DNA from: Rhodobacteraceae bacterium DSL-40
GTDB taxonomy: Bacteria; Pseudomonadota; Alphaproteobacteria; Rhodobacterales; Rhodobacteraceae
NCBI GenBank assembly: GCA_003258405.1
Contig: QKPN01000015.1
Span: forward strand, 1-64,000
Direction of reading: 5' to 3'
DNA: 64,000 bases
Positions 17,887-26,592 of the stretch are shown piece by piece (position 1 is the stretch's first letter; each line of letters starts with the position of its first letter). The notes under the pieces are model-generated. The model saw nothing but the letters and a program-made list of their open reading frames with translations. It made no database searches and had not been told where the DNA came from. The translations under genes and the position numbers were made by a program.

Positions 17887-18120
17887 TTATGCATGATGCC
17901 GCGCCAGACGGGCGGCGATCGCATCGATATCGCCACGCTTGAGGCCGACATCGGCCAGCTGGGCATCGCTCAGGGACTCGAGACACGCACGCGTGTGGCG
18001 GGCGGCGATCCAGGCCCGAACCACAGCAAGGCCCCGGTCGAACAGGTCGATCACCTGATAGGTGGTGATGGCGCCCATCGGCACGGAACGGTTACTCTGC
18101 AACGCAAACATTTTCTGCAC
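17887..18120 (-). CDS. DUF1127 (YjiS-like) small protein
   Basis: A 77-aa basic protein with the DUF1127 core at residues 40-75: LESLSDAQLADVGLKRGDI. Such proteins are stress-induced in Rhodobacteraceae, and some bind RNA or act in sRNA processing; which applies here is unknown. A hairpin (CGGGGTGC-gtgat-GCACCCCG, 18138-18158) lies in its upstream region and may be part of the leader. Confidence 0.85.
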   Translation of the reverse strand: MQKMFALQSNRSVPMGAITTYQVIDLFDRGLAVVRAWIAARHTRACLESLSDAQLADVGLKRGDIDAIAARLARHHA

Positions 18121-18137
18121 TCACGTCTAAGTAGAAT

Positions 18138-18158
18138 CGGGGTGCGTGATGCACCCCG
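18138..18158. promoter_or_regulatory. Hairpin upstream of the DUF1127 gene
   Basis: Inverted repeat with 8-bp arms CGGGGTGC / GCACCCCG and a 5-nt loop, 18 bp before the DUF1127 start. It may be in the 5' leader or act as an operator. No T-run follows in either direction. Confidence 0.4.
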
Positions 18159-18331
18159 TAGCGCGATGCAGATAAGCCTCTTGCCTATCCCGAGCAAGCT
18201 GTGTGGCAGCATGGCTGTCATGCAATGGGCGCAAGGGAGTTAGCATTTTGTTCACGCGGCCCGTGTTGGACTTGGCGGCATCCGAGCCCCCGTGGTATGG
18301 CATCGTCGAGCAGCAAGAAGGACGGCAGCAA

Positions 18332-18838
18332 ATGCGCGTCATCGGGATCGATCCGGGTTTGCGCCGGACGGGTTGGGGAATCGTGGATGTCGCGGGCGGT
18401 TCGCTCACCCATGTGGCCAATGGCGTCTGCGCCTCGGAGGGCGAGGATCTCGCCACGCGCCTCCTGAGCCTCCACACCCAGCTCACCGCCGTCTTTCACG
18501 CCCATGCCCCGGAAACCGCCGCCGTCGAGCAGACCTTCGTCAACAAGGACGCCGCCGGCACCCTCAAGCTCGGCCAGGCCCGCGCCATCGCCCTGCTCGT
18601 GCCGGCCCAGGCCGGGCTCCCGGTGGCGGAATATGCGCCCAATGCGGTGAAGAAGGTGGTGGTCGGCGTCGGCCATGCCGAAAAGTCCCAGGTCGAGCAC
18701 ATGGTGAAGCTCCAGCTCGGTCCGGTGAAGCTCGCCGGCCCCGATGCCTCCGACGCGCTGGCCATCGCCCTCTGCCATGCCCATCACGCCCAGTTCCAGG
18801 GCCGGCTCGCCGCCGCGATCGCGGGGGCACGGGCATGA
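18332..18838 (+). CDS. ruvC: Holliday junction resolvase
   Basis: Crossover junction endonuclease of 168 aa. It opens with [17 protein letters not shown] (first catalytic Asp), has [10 protein letters not shown] (Glu) and [15 protein letters not shown] (the acidic pair near the C-terminus). The ATG at 18332 begins the conserved domain and has AAGGA upstream; longer in-frame starts add unrelated residues. First gene of ruvCAB, overlapping ruvA by 4 nt. Confidence 0.95.
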   Translation: MRVIGIDPGLRRTGWGIVDVAGGSLTHVANGVCASEGEDLATRLLSLHTQLTAVFHAHAPETAAVEQTFVNKDAAGTLKLGQARAIALLVPAQAGLPVAEYAPNAVKKVVVGVGHAEKSQVEHMVKLQLGPVKLAGPDASDALAIALCHAHHAQFQGRLAAAIAGARA

Positions 18839-19536
18839 TCGGCAAGATCGCGGGCCGCCTCGACTACCGCAGCACCGACCATGTGCTGATCGACACCGGT
18901 GGCGTCGGCTATATCGTCTACTGCTCCGAGCGCACGCTCGCCGCCATGCCCGCCCCCGGCGAGGCCGTGGCGCTCTTCACCGAGCTTCTGGTGCGCGAGG
19001 ACCTGCTCCAGCTCTTCGGCTTCCGGACGCTGGCCGAACGCGAATGGCACCGGCTGCTCACCTCCGTGCAGGGCGTCGGCGCGAAGGGCGCCCTGGCGAT
19101 CCTCGGCATCCTCGGCGCCGAAGGCGTCGGCCGCGCGCTCTCGCTCGGCGATGCCGCCGCGATCCGCGCCGCACCCGGCATCGGGCCGAAGCTCGCCCAG
19201 CGCATCGTGCTCGAGCTGCAATCGAAGGCGCCGCAGGTGATGGCGATGGGCGCGGCCGGCTCCGCCCCCGCCTTCTCCGCCGCGGCCCCCCGGCGCGCCG
19301 CCCCCGACCCCGTCGCCCTCATCGACGAGGAAGACGCCCCGCTGCCGGAACATCCCGTCCCCGCCGCCGGGCTCGATGCGGCCGCCCAGGCCGATGCGCT
19401 TTCGGCGCTGGTCAATCTCGGCTACGGCCAGGGCGAGGCCGCCGCGGCGATCGCGGAGGCCGCCGAGATGCCAACGATCGACGATGCCACCGGGCTGATC
19501 CGCGCCGCACTCCGCCTCCTCGCGCCGAAGGGATGA
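18835..19536 (+). CDS. ruvA: Holliday junction DNA helicase subunit RuvA
   Basis: A 233-aa protein that binds four-way junctions and loads RuvB. It has an N-terminal OB-fold ([23 protein letters not shown]), two helix-hairpin-helix motifs ([17 protein letters not shown] and [16 protein letters not shown]), a long Ala/Pro linker at about 140-180, and the RuvB-binding C-terminal three-helix domain ([19 protein letters not shown]). Starts inside the ruvC stop (ATGA). Confidence 0.95.
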   Translation: MIGKIAGRLDYRSTDHVLIDTGGVGYIVYCSERTLAAMPAPGEAVALFTELLVREDLLQLFGFRTLAEREWHRLLTSVQGVGAKGALAILGILGAEGVGRALSLGDAAAIRAAPGIGPKLAQRIVLELQSKAPQVMAMGAAGSAPAFSAAAPRRAAPDPVALIDEEDAPLPEHPVPAAGLDAAAQADALSALVNLGYGQGEAAAAIAEAAEMPTIDDATGLIRAALRLLAPKG

Positions 19537-19540
19537 GCCG

Positions 19541-20569
19541 ATGAGCGAGCCCGATCCGACCCTCCGCCCGGAGCCCCTGCCCGAGGATGCCGACCGCGCG
19601 CTGCGGCCGCAAAGCCTCGACGAGTTCATCGGCCAGAAGGCCGCGCGCGCCAATCTCCAGGTCTTCATCGAAAGCGCCCGGCGCCGCGGCCGCGCGATGG
19701 ACCACACGCTCTTCTACGGGCCCCCCGGCCTCGGCAAGACCACGCTCGCCCAGATCATGGCCCGCGAACTCGGGGTGAACTTCCGCATGACCTCCGGCCC
19801 GGTACTGGCGCGCGCCGGCGATCTTGCCGCGATCCTCACCAATCTCGACGCGCGGGACGTGCTCTTCATCGACGAGATCCACCGCCTCAACCCGGCGGTC
19901 GAGGAAATCCTCTATCCGGCGCTCGAGGATTTCCAGCTCGACCTCGTGATCGGCGAGGGCCCTGCGGCCCGCACCGTCCGCATCGAGCTCCAGCCCTTCA
20001 CGCTGGTGGGCGCAACGACCCGTCTCGGGCTTCTCACCACGCCGCTCCGCGACCGCTTCGGCATTCCCGTCCGGCTCGAGTTCTACGACGAGGCCGAGCT
20101 CGTCGAGATCGTCACCCGCGCCGCGCGCCTCCAGCAGGCCGACGCAACCCCCGAAGGCGCCCGCGAGATCGCCCGCCGCGCCCGCGGCACACCCCGGATC
20201 GCCGGCCGCCTGCTGCGCCGGGTGGTCGATTTCGCCATCGTCGAGGGCAACGGCAAGGTCGACCGCGCCATCGCCGACGCCGCGCTCAACCGCCTCGGCG
20301 TGGACGATCTCGGCCTCGACGGCGCCGACCGGCGCTACATCCGCCACCTCGCCGAGCACTACGGCGGCGGGCCGGTGGGGGTCGAGACGATCTGCGCCGC
20401 GCTCTCGGAAGCCCGCGACGCGGTCGAGGAAGTCATCGAGCCCTTCCTGCTGCAGGAGGGCCTCATCCAGCGCACGCCGCGCGGCCGCATGCTCGCCGCC
20501 CGCGCCTGGCAGCACCTCGGCCTCGAGCCCCCCCGCGCCCAGTCCCGTCAGGACGATCTCTTCGAATAG
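19541..20569 (+). CDS. ruvB: Holliday junction branch migration helicase RuvB
   Basis: AAA+ ATPase of 342 aa. Walker A is [12 protein letters not shown], Walker B is [16 protein letters not shown], sensor 1 is [18 protein letters not shown] with the arginine finger region, and the winged-helix C-terminus contains LIQRTPRGR. It is 4 nt after ruvA, completing ruvCAB. Confidence 0.96.
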   Translation: MSEPDPTLRPEPLPEDADRALRPQSLDEFIGQKAARANLQVFIESARRRGRAMDHTLFYGPPGLGKTTLAQIMARELGVNFRMTSGPVLARAGDLAAILTNLDARDVLFIDEIHRLNPAVEEILYPALEDFQLDLVIGEGPAARTVRIELQPFTLVGATTRLGLLTTPLRDRFGIPVRLEFYDEAELVEIVTRAARLQQADATPEGAREIARRARGTPRIAGRLLRRVVDFAIVEGNGKVDRAIADAALNRLGVDDLGLDGADRRYIRHLAEHYGGGPVGVETICAALSEARDAVEEVIEPFLLQEGLIQRTPRGRMLAARAWQHLGLEPPRAQSRQDDLFE

Positions 20570-20886
20570 CCGCGACGGTCCGACACCCCCAGCGCCCGAC
20601 AGCGCCCCTCCTCCCGGAAACCCGGCGGCACGAACGGTGCCATCACGCCCCGCGGCCGGGCTGCGGCTCCAGGCCAGATTCCAGGTGCGCCCCGGACGGC
20701 AAACCGTCAGACGACATGGCGGCCCTCCCCGCAGCCGCGCACCCGCGGCAACGGCTCCACCACAGGCCATTCATGCAACATTAACCACTATTTCAAGCGA
20801 TATCAGATAGTTGATCAGATTTTCACGGTGAAAAGCCCTGTTTTCACCGTGAACGCGCCTCCGGCAAGCTCCCGGAAACCCGCCTC
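20570..20886. other. Intergenic region with palindromic element, copy 2
   Basis: About 317 bp between the convergent ends of ruvB and puuD. Most of it is GC-rich without coding signal; the 20760-20855 part is AT-rich and contains the second dispersed element. No gene or clear T-tailed terminator is seen. Confidence 0.6.
20767..20849 (+). repeat. Dispersed ~83-bp intergenic element, copy 2
   Basis: Matches 281-364 at both ends (CCATTCATG-N5-TTAAC and the paired palindromes) with a divergent centre. In this copy TTCACGGTGAAAA and TTTTCACCGTGAA form a perfect 13-bp inverted repeat around GCCCTG, and each arm is itself a near-palindrome. Confidence 0.65.
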
Positions 20887-22122
20887 TCAGCTCTCCCGTG
20901 CGGCGCGATACCAGCGGACGATCGCATCGCGTTCGGACTGTTCCATGAACGAGGCATTGGCCGGCGGCATGGCATGGGTCACACCCGCCTGGATGTAGAT
21001 CTGCCGGGCGGCCCGGAGCACGTCGTGATCGGTCTCGAGCACGATCCCGCGCGGCGGCCAGTGGATGCCCTCATAGAACGGTTCGCGGGAATGGCACATC
21101 GAACAGCGCCCCAGCACCGCGTCGCGGGCCTCCTCGAATCCCGGCGTCTCGGCCAGGACCAGCTCGGTGCCGCTGAGCGGCAAGGCCTCGGAGACGTCGA
21201 GCGAATCCTCCGAATACATCGGCCGGGTCGACAGCCACATGATGAGGATGAAGAGGACCGCGGTCGCAAGCCAGGTCCAGCGCGGCTCGCCCTTCCGGGC
21301 ATGCATGGTGTTGAAATAATGCCGGATCGTGACCCCCATCAGGAACACGAGCCCCGCGATCAGCCAGTTGTATTCGGTGGCGAAGGCGAGCGGGTAGTGG
21401 TTCGAGAGCATCAGGAACACGACCGGCAGCGTGAGGTAGTTGTTGTGGGTCGAGCGAAGCTTCGCGATCTTGCCGTATTTCGGATCCGGTGCCCGACCTG
21501 CCTTGAGATCCGCCACAACGATCCGCTGGTTGGGCATGATGACGAAGAACACGTTCGCTGTCATGATCGTCGCCGTGAAGGCCCCGAGATGCAGCATCAC
21601 CGCCCGGCCGGTGAAGACATGGTTGTAGCCCCAGCCCATGACGAGCAGCAGCCCGAAGAGGAGCAGCATGAGCAGCGTGGGCTTCTCGCCGAGCGGCGAT
21701 TTGCAGAGCCGGTCATAGATCAGCCAGCCGATCGAGAGCGAGGCCGCCGAGATCAGGATCCCCTGCCAGACCGCCAGATCCGCCTTTTCCGGGTCGATCA
21801 GGAAGAGCTTCGCCCCCGCCCAGTAGACGATCATCAGCAGCGCCGCCCCCGAGAGCCAGGTCGAATAGCTCTCCCATTTGAACCAGACGAGATGATCGGG
21901 CATGTTCTCGGGCGCGACCAGGTATTTCTGGATATGGTAGAACCCGCCGCCGTGGACCTGCCATTCCTCGCCATCGGCCAGCGTCGGCACGAGGGGCTTC
22001 CGGAGCCCGAGATCGAGGGCGATGAAGTAGAAGGACGATCCGATCCAGGCGATTGCCGTGATCACATGCGTCCACCTGACGGCAAAGGCGATCCATTCCC
22101 AGATGATGGCGGCTTCGAACAT
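20887..22122 (-). CDS. puuD: PuuD-type membrane urate oxidase with cytochrome c domain
   Basis: A 411-aa protein with about nine membrane helices (WTHVITAIAWIGSSFYFIAL at the start) followed by a C-terminal cytochrome c domain with one heme site CSMCH at about residues 340-344 and the distal THAMPPANASFM loop. This is the layout of the bacterial urate hydroxylase that oxidises urate to 5-hydroxyisourate and passes electrons to the respiratory chain. The ATG at 22122 opens the conserved MFEAAIIWEW sequence. The uraH gene follows the pathway and lies just upstream on the same strand. Confidence 0.88.
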   Translation of the reverse strand: MFEAAIIWEWIAFAVRWTHVITAIAWIGSSFYFIALDLGLRKPLVPTLADGEEWQVHGGGFYHIQKYLVAPENMPDHLVWFKWESYSTWLSGAALLMIVYWAGAKLFLIDPEKADLAVWQGILISAASLSIGWLIYDRLCKSPLGEKPTLLMLLLFGLLLVMGWGYNHVFTGRAVMLHLGAFTATIMTANVFFVIMPNQRIVVADLKAGRAPDPKYGKIAKLRSTHNNYLTLPVVFLMLSNHYPLAFATEYNWLIAGLVFLMGVTIRHYFNTMHARKGEPRWTWLATAVLFILIMWLSTRPMYSEDSLDVSEALPLSGTELVLAETPGFEEARDAVLGRCSMCHSREPFYEGIHWPPRGIVLETDHDVLRAARQIYIQAGVTHAMPPANASFMEQSERDAIVRWYRAARES

Positions 22123-22241
22123 CCATACTCCCCACGCTTCGGGCCCAGAACACGGTCTCGCCGGCAGTATGGGGTGGTGAACCTGCCCGTGCCAAGGCAG
22201 ATTCGTTGCACTGCGGCAATATTGGGCAGTTGCCCGGGGTT

Positions 22242-22595
22242 TCAGCTGCCGCGATAGGTCGAGAAGCTGTAGGGCGAGAGCAGGAGCGGCACGTGATAAT
22301 GCGTCGGATCGGCCATGCCGAAGCGGATCGGGATGATGTCGAGAAAGCGCGGAGTTTCGCCCGGCGCCCCCGTCGCATCCAGATAGGCCCCGGCGGCGAA
22401 GACCAGCTCGTAGGTGCCGGGGGCGAACTCGGGTTCGGGCAGGATCGGGGCGTCGGTCCGGCCATCCGCATTCGTCACCGTCTCGCGCAGAAGCGTGCGA
22501 TCCTCGCCTTCGATCCGGTAGAGCGCCACCGCCATCCCGGCGGCGGGCGTTCCGCGGGCGGCGTCGAGCACATGGGTGGTGAGATATCCGGCCAT
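22242..22595 (-). CDS. uraH: 5-hydroxyisourate hydrolase (transthyretin-like)
   Basis: A 117-aa enzyme hydrolysing 5-hydroxyisourate to OHCU, the next step after PuuD. Signatures are [17 protein letters not shown] at the N-terminus (catalytic His), [16 protein letters not shown] and the diagnostic C-terminal YRGS. The ATG at 22595 is preceded by GGAAA. Divergent from the puuE-uraD fusion. Confidence 0.95.
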   Translation of the reverse strand: MAGYLTTHVLDAARGTPAAGMAVALYRIEGEDRTLLRETVTNADGRTDAPILPEPEFAPGTYELVFAAGAYLDATGAPGETPRFLDIIPIRFGMADPTHYHVPLLLSPYSFSTYRGS

Positions 22596-22666
22596 TGCTG
22601 TTTCCTTTCCTGAACTGCGGTCCTGTGGCTCGGCAGCGAGCGTATTGCACCGCGAAAGGAAATGCG

Positions 22667-24151
22667 ATGACATGCGGTATGGCCCCGGAGCCGGCCGATG
22701 CCACCGACCCGAAGCGTGACGGAGACACCCCGATGAAGCGATACCCCCGAGACATGCACGGCTATGGTGCCCGCACGCCCGATCCGAAATGGCCGGGGGG
22801 CGCGAAGATCGCGCTCCAGTTCGTCATCAACTACGAGGAGGGCGGCGAGAACGCCGTGCTCCATGGCGATGCCGCCTCCGAAGCCTTCCTCTCGGAGATC
22901 GTCGGCGCCGCGCCCTGGCCGGGCGAGCGGCACTGGAACATGGAATCGATCTACGAATACGGCGCGCGGGCCGGCTTCTGGCGCCTCCACCGGCTCTTCA
23001 CGGAAATGGACGTGCCGGTGACGGTCTACGGGGTCGCGACAGCGATGGCCCGGAGCCCCGCGCAGGTGCGGGCGATGCAGGAGGCGGGCTGGGAGATCGC
23101 GAGCCACGGGCTCAAGTGGATCGAATACAAGGCCTATGAGCCGGAGGCGGAGCGCGCCCACATGCAGGAGGCGATCGCGCTCCACGAGGCGGTGACGGGC
23201 GAACGCCCGCGCGGCTGGTATACCGGCCGTTGCTCGGCCAATACCGTGCGGCTCGCCGCCGAGGAAGGCGGCTTTGCCTATGTCTCGGACAGCTACGCCG
23301 ATGACCTGCCCTACTGGAGCCGTTTCGGGGAAAGGGACCAGCTCATCATCCCCTACACGCTCGACGCCAACGACATGCGCTTTGCAACACCGCAGGGCTT
23401 CAACGCGGGCGACCAGTTCTTCGCCTACCTCAAGGACAGTTTCGACGCGCTCTATGCCGAGGGGCTTGACGGCGCGCCGAAGATGCTCTCGATCGGGCTC
23501 CACTGCCGCCTGATCGGACGGCCGGGGCGGGTCATGGCGCTCCGCCGCTTCCTCGAGTATGCCAAGAGCCACGCCGATGTCTGGTTCGCGCGCCGGATCG
23601 AGATCGCCGAGCACTGGATCGCGACCTTTCCGCCCGACCGCCGCGAGCGACCCTCCGAAATGACGCGCGAGGCGTTCGTCGCGGCCTATGGCGGGATCTA
23701 CGAGCACTCGCCCTGGATCGCCGAGGGCGCTTGGGCGCTGGAGCTCGGGCCGGCGCATGACACGGCGGCGGGGCTGCACAACGCACTCACCCGCATCTTC
23801 CGGAGCGCGAGCCCCGAGGCGCGGCTCGGGGTGCTGACCGCGCATCCCGATCTGGCGGGGAAGCTTGCCGAAGCCAAACGGCTCACCGCCGAGTCGACTG
23901 CCGAGCAGGCTTCCGTCGGGCTCGATGCGCTGACGGATGCCGAGCGTGCGGCCTTCACCGAGCTCAACGACGCCTATACCGCGAAGTTCGGCTTCCCCTT
24001 CATCATCGCGGTGCGCGACAACACCAAGGCCTCGATCCTCGAGGCATTCCGCACCCGGCTCGGCAACAGCCGCGAGACCGAAATGGCTACCGCCTGCGCC
24101 CAGGTCGAGCGCATCGCCGAGCTGCGACTCGCGGACCTGCTGCCGGCATGA
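22667..24151 (+). CDS. puuE: Allantoinase (PuuE)-OHCU decarboxylase (UraD) fusion
   Basis: Two pathway enzymes in one 494-aa chain. Residues to about 330 are a PuuE-type metal-independent polysaccharide-deacetylase-fold allantoinase ([46 protein letters not shown]). Residues from about 330 are the decarboxylase making S-allantoin ([14 protein letters not shown] with catalytic His, then [11 protein letters not shown]). Order on the chain is reversed relative to the pathway. ATG 22667 has AAAGGA upstream; ATG 22733, where the conserved part begins, has GGAG and is also credible. Confidence 0.9.
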   Translation: MTCGMAPEPADATDPKRDGDTPMKRYPRDMHGYGARTPDPKWPGGAKIALQFVINYEEGGENAVLHGDAASEAFLSEIVGAAPWPGERHWNMESIYEYGARAGFWRLHRLFTEMDVPVTVYGVATAMARSPAQVRAMQEAGWEIASHGLKWIEYKAYEPEAERAHMQEAIALHEAVTGERPRGWYTGRCSANTVRLAAEEGGFAYVSDSYADDLPYWSRFGERDQLIIPYTLDANDMRFATPQGFNAGDQFFAYLKDSFDALYAEGLDGAPKMLSIGLHCRLIGRPGRVMALRRFLEYAKSHADVWFARRIEIAEHWIATFPPDRRERPSEMTREAFVAAYGGIYEHSPWIAEGAWALELGPAHDTAAGLHNALTRIFRSASPEARLGVLTAHPDLAGKLAEAKRLTAESTAEQASVGLDALTDAERAAFTELNDAYTAKFGFPFIIAVRDNTKASILEAFRTRLGNSRETEMATACAQVERIAELRLADLLPA

Positions 24152-24654
24152 GCGGTAGTGGCGAGGACGACACGATCCGCAGCGAGCCGCTGACGGCCGA
24201 AGCCTTCGCCCCCTTCGGCGACGTGCTTGAAGCCGAGGGCGCGCCCGACCGGATCATCAACCGCGGGCTCTGCGGGCGCTGGCACGACCGGGCGCAGCTC
24301 GATTTCGGACCGGATGGCCGGGCGGGGCTGAACCTTTTCAAGGCCGAGCCGAGGCGCCTGCCCTACCGGCTCGACATGGTCGAGCGGCATCCGCGCGGCT
24401 CGCAGGCCTTCGTGCCGATGAGCCGGCATCCGTTTCTGGTGATCGTCGCCCCGGATACGCCCGCGGGCCCAGGGCGGCCACGGGCCTTCGTCACGGCGGC
24501 GGGACAGGCGATCAATTTCCACCGCGGCACCTGGCACGGGGTGCTGACACCCCTGCACGCGCCGGGCCTCTTTGCCGTGGTGGACCGGATCGGCGACGGA
24601 GCCAATCTCGAGGAGCACTGGTTCGACCGGCCCTGGGACGTGGTCGCGGGCTGA
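24148..24654 (+). CDS. allA: Ureidoglycolate lyase
   Basis: A 168-aa cupin-like enzyme splitting ureidoglycolate into glyoxylate and urea. Family features are LTAEAFAPFGDVLE at the start, VERHPRGSQAFVPM in the middle and FHRGTWHGVLTPL near the end. Its ATG overlaps the fusion-gene stop by 4 nt, so the two are co-translated. The allE product upstream on the other strand supplies the preceding step. Confidence 0.92.
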   Translation: MSGSGEDDTIRSEPLTAEAFAPFGDVLEAEGAPDRIINRGLCGRWHDRAQLDFGPDGRAGLNLFKAEPRRLPYRLDMVERHPRGSQAFVPMSRHPFLVIVAPDTPAGPGRPRAFVTAAGQAINFHRGTWHGVLTPLHAPGLFAVVDRIGDGANLEEHWFDRPWDVVAG

Positions 24655-24713
24655 GCCGCGGCGCCGCTCCGGAGCCGGACCAATGCCGTTTTCACTCTCG
24701 TGCGCGGCCCCGG

Positions 24714-25502
24714 CTATTCGGGCCGCGCGCCTCCGTCCATGTCCGAACGCGCGCGCAGCCACGTCGCAAACGCGCGCAGACGATCCGCCACCCGGTCAGG
24801 ATCCAGCGCATCGGGAGTGGTCGCCTGCTCAAGCAGATAGAGGATCTCCCGCCCCTGTTCCGGGAAGCGCGCCTGAAATTTCCGGACATGATCCTCGAGG
24901 GTTTCGGGCCAGTCCGTGTCGGACGGGTGCCGCAGGATGTTGGTGGACCGGATGAGTTTGCGGGCGGCGGCCCGGATGACACGCCGGGCATGCTCCGGGG
25001 CAGGCTCTTCTGCAATCCGGCCCAGATAGCGTTCCAGAACCTGTGCGACATCGCCATTGATCGCCACGGCGACTGCACGGGAGGGCTGGAAGAGTGGAAG
25101 TGCGTCACGCAGATCGGCGCCCGCGAGACACCGGCAATAGTGCTTCAGCCAGACCTGCCATGCGAGGCGCGTGTCCGGGGCGAAAACGTCCTCGATCGAG
25201 CCGATATCGAAATCGATCTTGCTGACCACGGGGTGCTCGGCCTCGATCGCCCTGCGGATCCTCTCGAAGTCCGCCCGCTCCGCCTCCGTGGGCGGCGCCT
25301 TCAGGACCAGGCAGAGGTCCAGATCCGATATCCCCGGTCGCGCCACCCCCGCGGCCACGCTGCCGTAGACATAAAGGCTGTGAAGGGGCGAAGGGGCAGC
25401 ATCCGTCAGCTGCGACGAGACCGCCTCGAGCACCGGACGGAACGCGGCCTGAAAGGGGCGGTCCTCCACCGTGCTGAGCTTGCCATTCCGATCGACAGTC
25501 AT
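24714..25502 (-). CDS. Nucleotidyltransferase-fold protein with helical C-terminal domain
   Basis: A 262-aa protein. Residues 44-66 show the polymerase-beta superfamily pattern YVYGSVAAGVARPGISDLD (G47-S48, D60 and D62); a third acidic position is likely in KIDFDIG near residue 96. Residues from about 165 are helical and could be a HEPN- or KNTase-C-like domain. Relatives include drug-modifying adenylyltransferases and MNT antitoxins, but no separate HEPN toxin gene is next to it. It interrupts the ureide cluster and its role is unknown. Confidence 0.6.
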   Translation of the reverse strand: MTVDRNGKLSTVEDRPFQAAFRPVLEAVSSQLTDAAPSPLHSLYVYGSVAAGVARPGISDLDLCLVLKAPPTEAERADFERIRRAIEAEHPVVSKIDFDIGSIEDVFAPDTRLAWQVWLKHYCRCLAGADLRDALPLFQPSRAVAVAINGDVAQVLERYLGRIAEEPAPEHARRVIRAAARKLIRSTNILRHPSDTDWPETLEDHVRKFQARFPEQGREILYLLEQATTPDALDPDRVADRLRAFATWLRARSDMDGGARPE

Positions 25503-25604
25503 CTCTGGAGGTGTCGCTTGCGCATGACGATGCGCCGCCCCGGCGCAGGGAGTGAAGACCGTGGCCTGCCTGCCCGGAGAGGGGCTCGGGGGAGCCCCCT
25601 TCCG

Positions 25605-26474
25605 TTATTCGGCCGCCCTCGGCAGTGCGGCGCCGCCAAGGGCCGGCGCACGGAGGGCGAGCGGGGCGTGGCGGTTCATGTCCTTGTAGAGCAGGTAGCG
25701 GAAGGTGCTGGGCCCGCCGGCGTAGCAGGCCTGCGGGCAGAAGGCGCGGAGCCACATGAAATCACCGGCCTCGACCTCGACCCACTCGTCATTGAGCCGG
25801 TAGACGCCGCGCCCCTGCAACACATAGAGCCCGTGCTCCATCACATGGGTCTCGAGGAAAGGGATGACCGCGCCCGGCTCCATGTTGACGATCGTCACAT
25901 GCATGTCGTGGCGCATGTCGGACCAGTGCACGAAGCGGGTGGTGGACCAGCGGCCCTCCGTGTCGGGCATGACCTCGGGCGCGATGTCGTTGTCGTTGGC
26001 CAGGATGACATCGGGCAGGTCGATCCCCTCGGCGGCCTCGTAGCGCTTGCGGATCCAGTGGAACCGCGCCGTGCCCTGCCCCGCCACGCGCAGCGACCAG
26101 GGGCAGCCCGGCGGCAGGAACACATAACCGCCTGGCACGATATGATGTTTCTCGCCGCGGATGGTGAGGTCGAGCTCGCCCTCCATGAGAAAGAGCACGG
26201 CCTCGGCGCCCGGATCCGGCTCGGGCTGGTCCGAACCGCCGCCCGGCGAGACTTCCATCAGATACTGCGCGAAGGTCTCGGCAAAGCCCGACATCGGCCG
26301 GGCCAGCACCCAGGCAAGCGTGTTTTCCCAATGCGGCAGGCGGCTTGCCGTGATGGAGCTCAGCACGCCCTTCGGGATGACGGCATGGGTTTCGGTGAAG
26401 ACCGCGCGCCCGGACAGGAGCTGCGACTGGGGCGGTAGGCCGCCCATGGAGGGATAGTACTTGTGCTTCGACAT
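25605..26474 (-). CDS. allE: (S)-ureidoglycine aminohydrolase
   Basis: Bicupin enzyme of 289 aa that releases ammonia from ureidoglycine to give ureidoglycolate, the AllA substrate. Cupin motifs occur twice: VLFLMEGELDLTI with HHIVPGGYVFLPPG, and the second-half HVMEHGLYVLQGRGVY with DFMWLRAFCPQACY (Mn-binding residues). The start MSKHKYYPSMGGLPPQ is the conserved N-terminus; GGAAGAG lies upstream. Confidence 0.92.
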   Translation of the reverse strand: MSKHKYYPSMGGLPPQSQLLSGRAVFTETHAVIPKGVLSSITASRLPHWENTLAWVLARPMSGFAETFAQYLMEVSPGGGSDQPEPDPGAEAVLFLMEGELDLTIRGEKHHIVPGGYVFLPPGCPWSLRVAGQGTARFHWIRKRYEAAEGIDLPDVILANDNDIAPEVMPDTEGRWSTTRFVHWSDMRHDMHVTIVNMEPGAVIPFLETHVMEHGLYVLQGRGVYRLNDEWVEVEAGDFMWLRAFCPQACYAGGPSTFRYLLYKDMNRHAPLALRAPALGGAALPRAAE

Positions 26475-26592
26475 GGTATCAGTCTCTTCCGGACACTTCC
26501 GGTTTCGGGCGCAGCGCAACGCCATGGGGAAGCGGGCGGAGAGTTCCGCGCGCCGCGCGTTTCCCGTCCTTAGACCACCCGACCCCGACAGT

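Noticed and set aside
20821-20852. A chromosomal parS site
   Set aside because: parS is an even 16-bp palindrome (TGTTTCACGTGAAACA). Here the dyad has an extra central base and lacks the TG/CA ends, so canonical ParB binding is doubtful.
24702-24728. GC-rich inverted repeat between allA and the nucleotidyltransferase gene
   Set aside because: Its loop includes the stop codon of the minus-strand gene and it lacks T-runs; in such GC-rich DNA the match may be chance.
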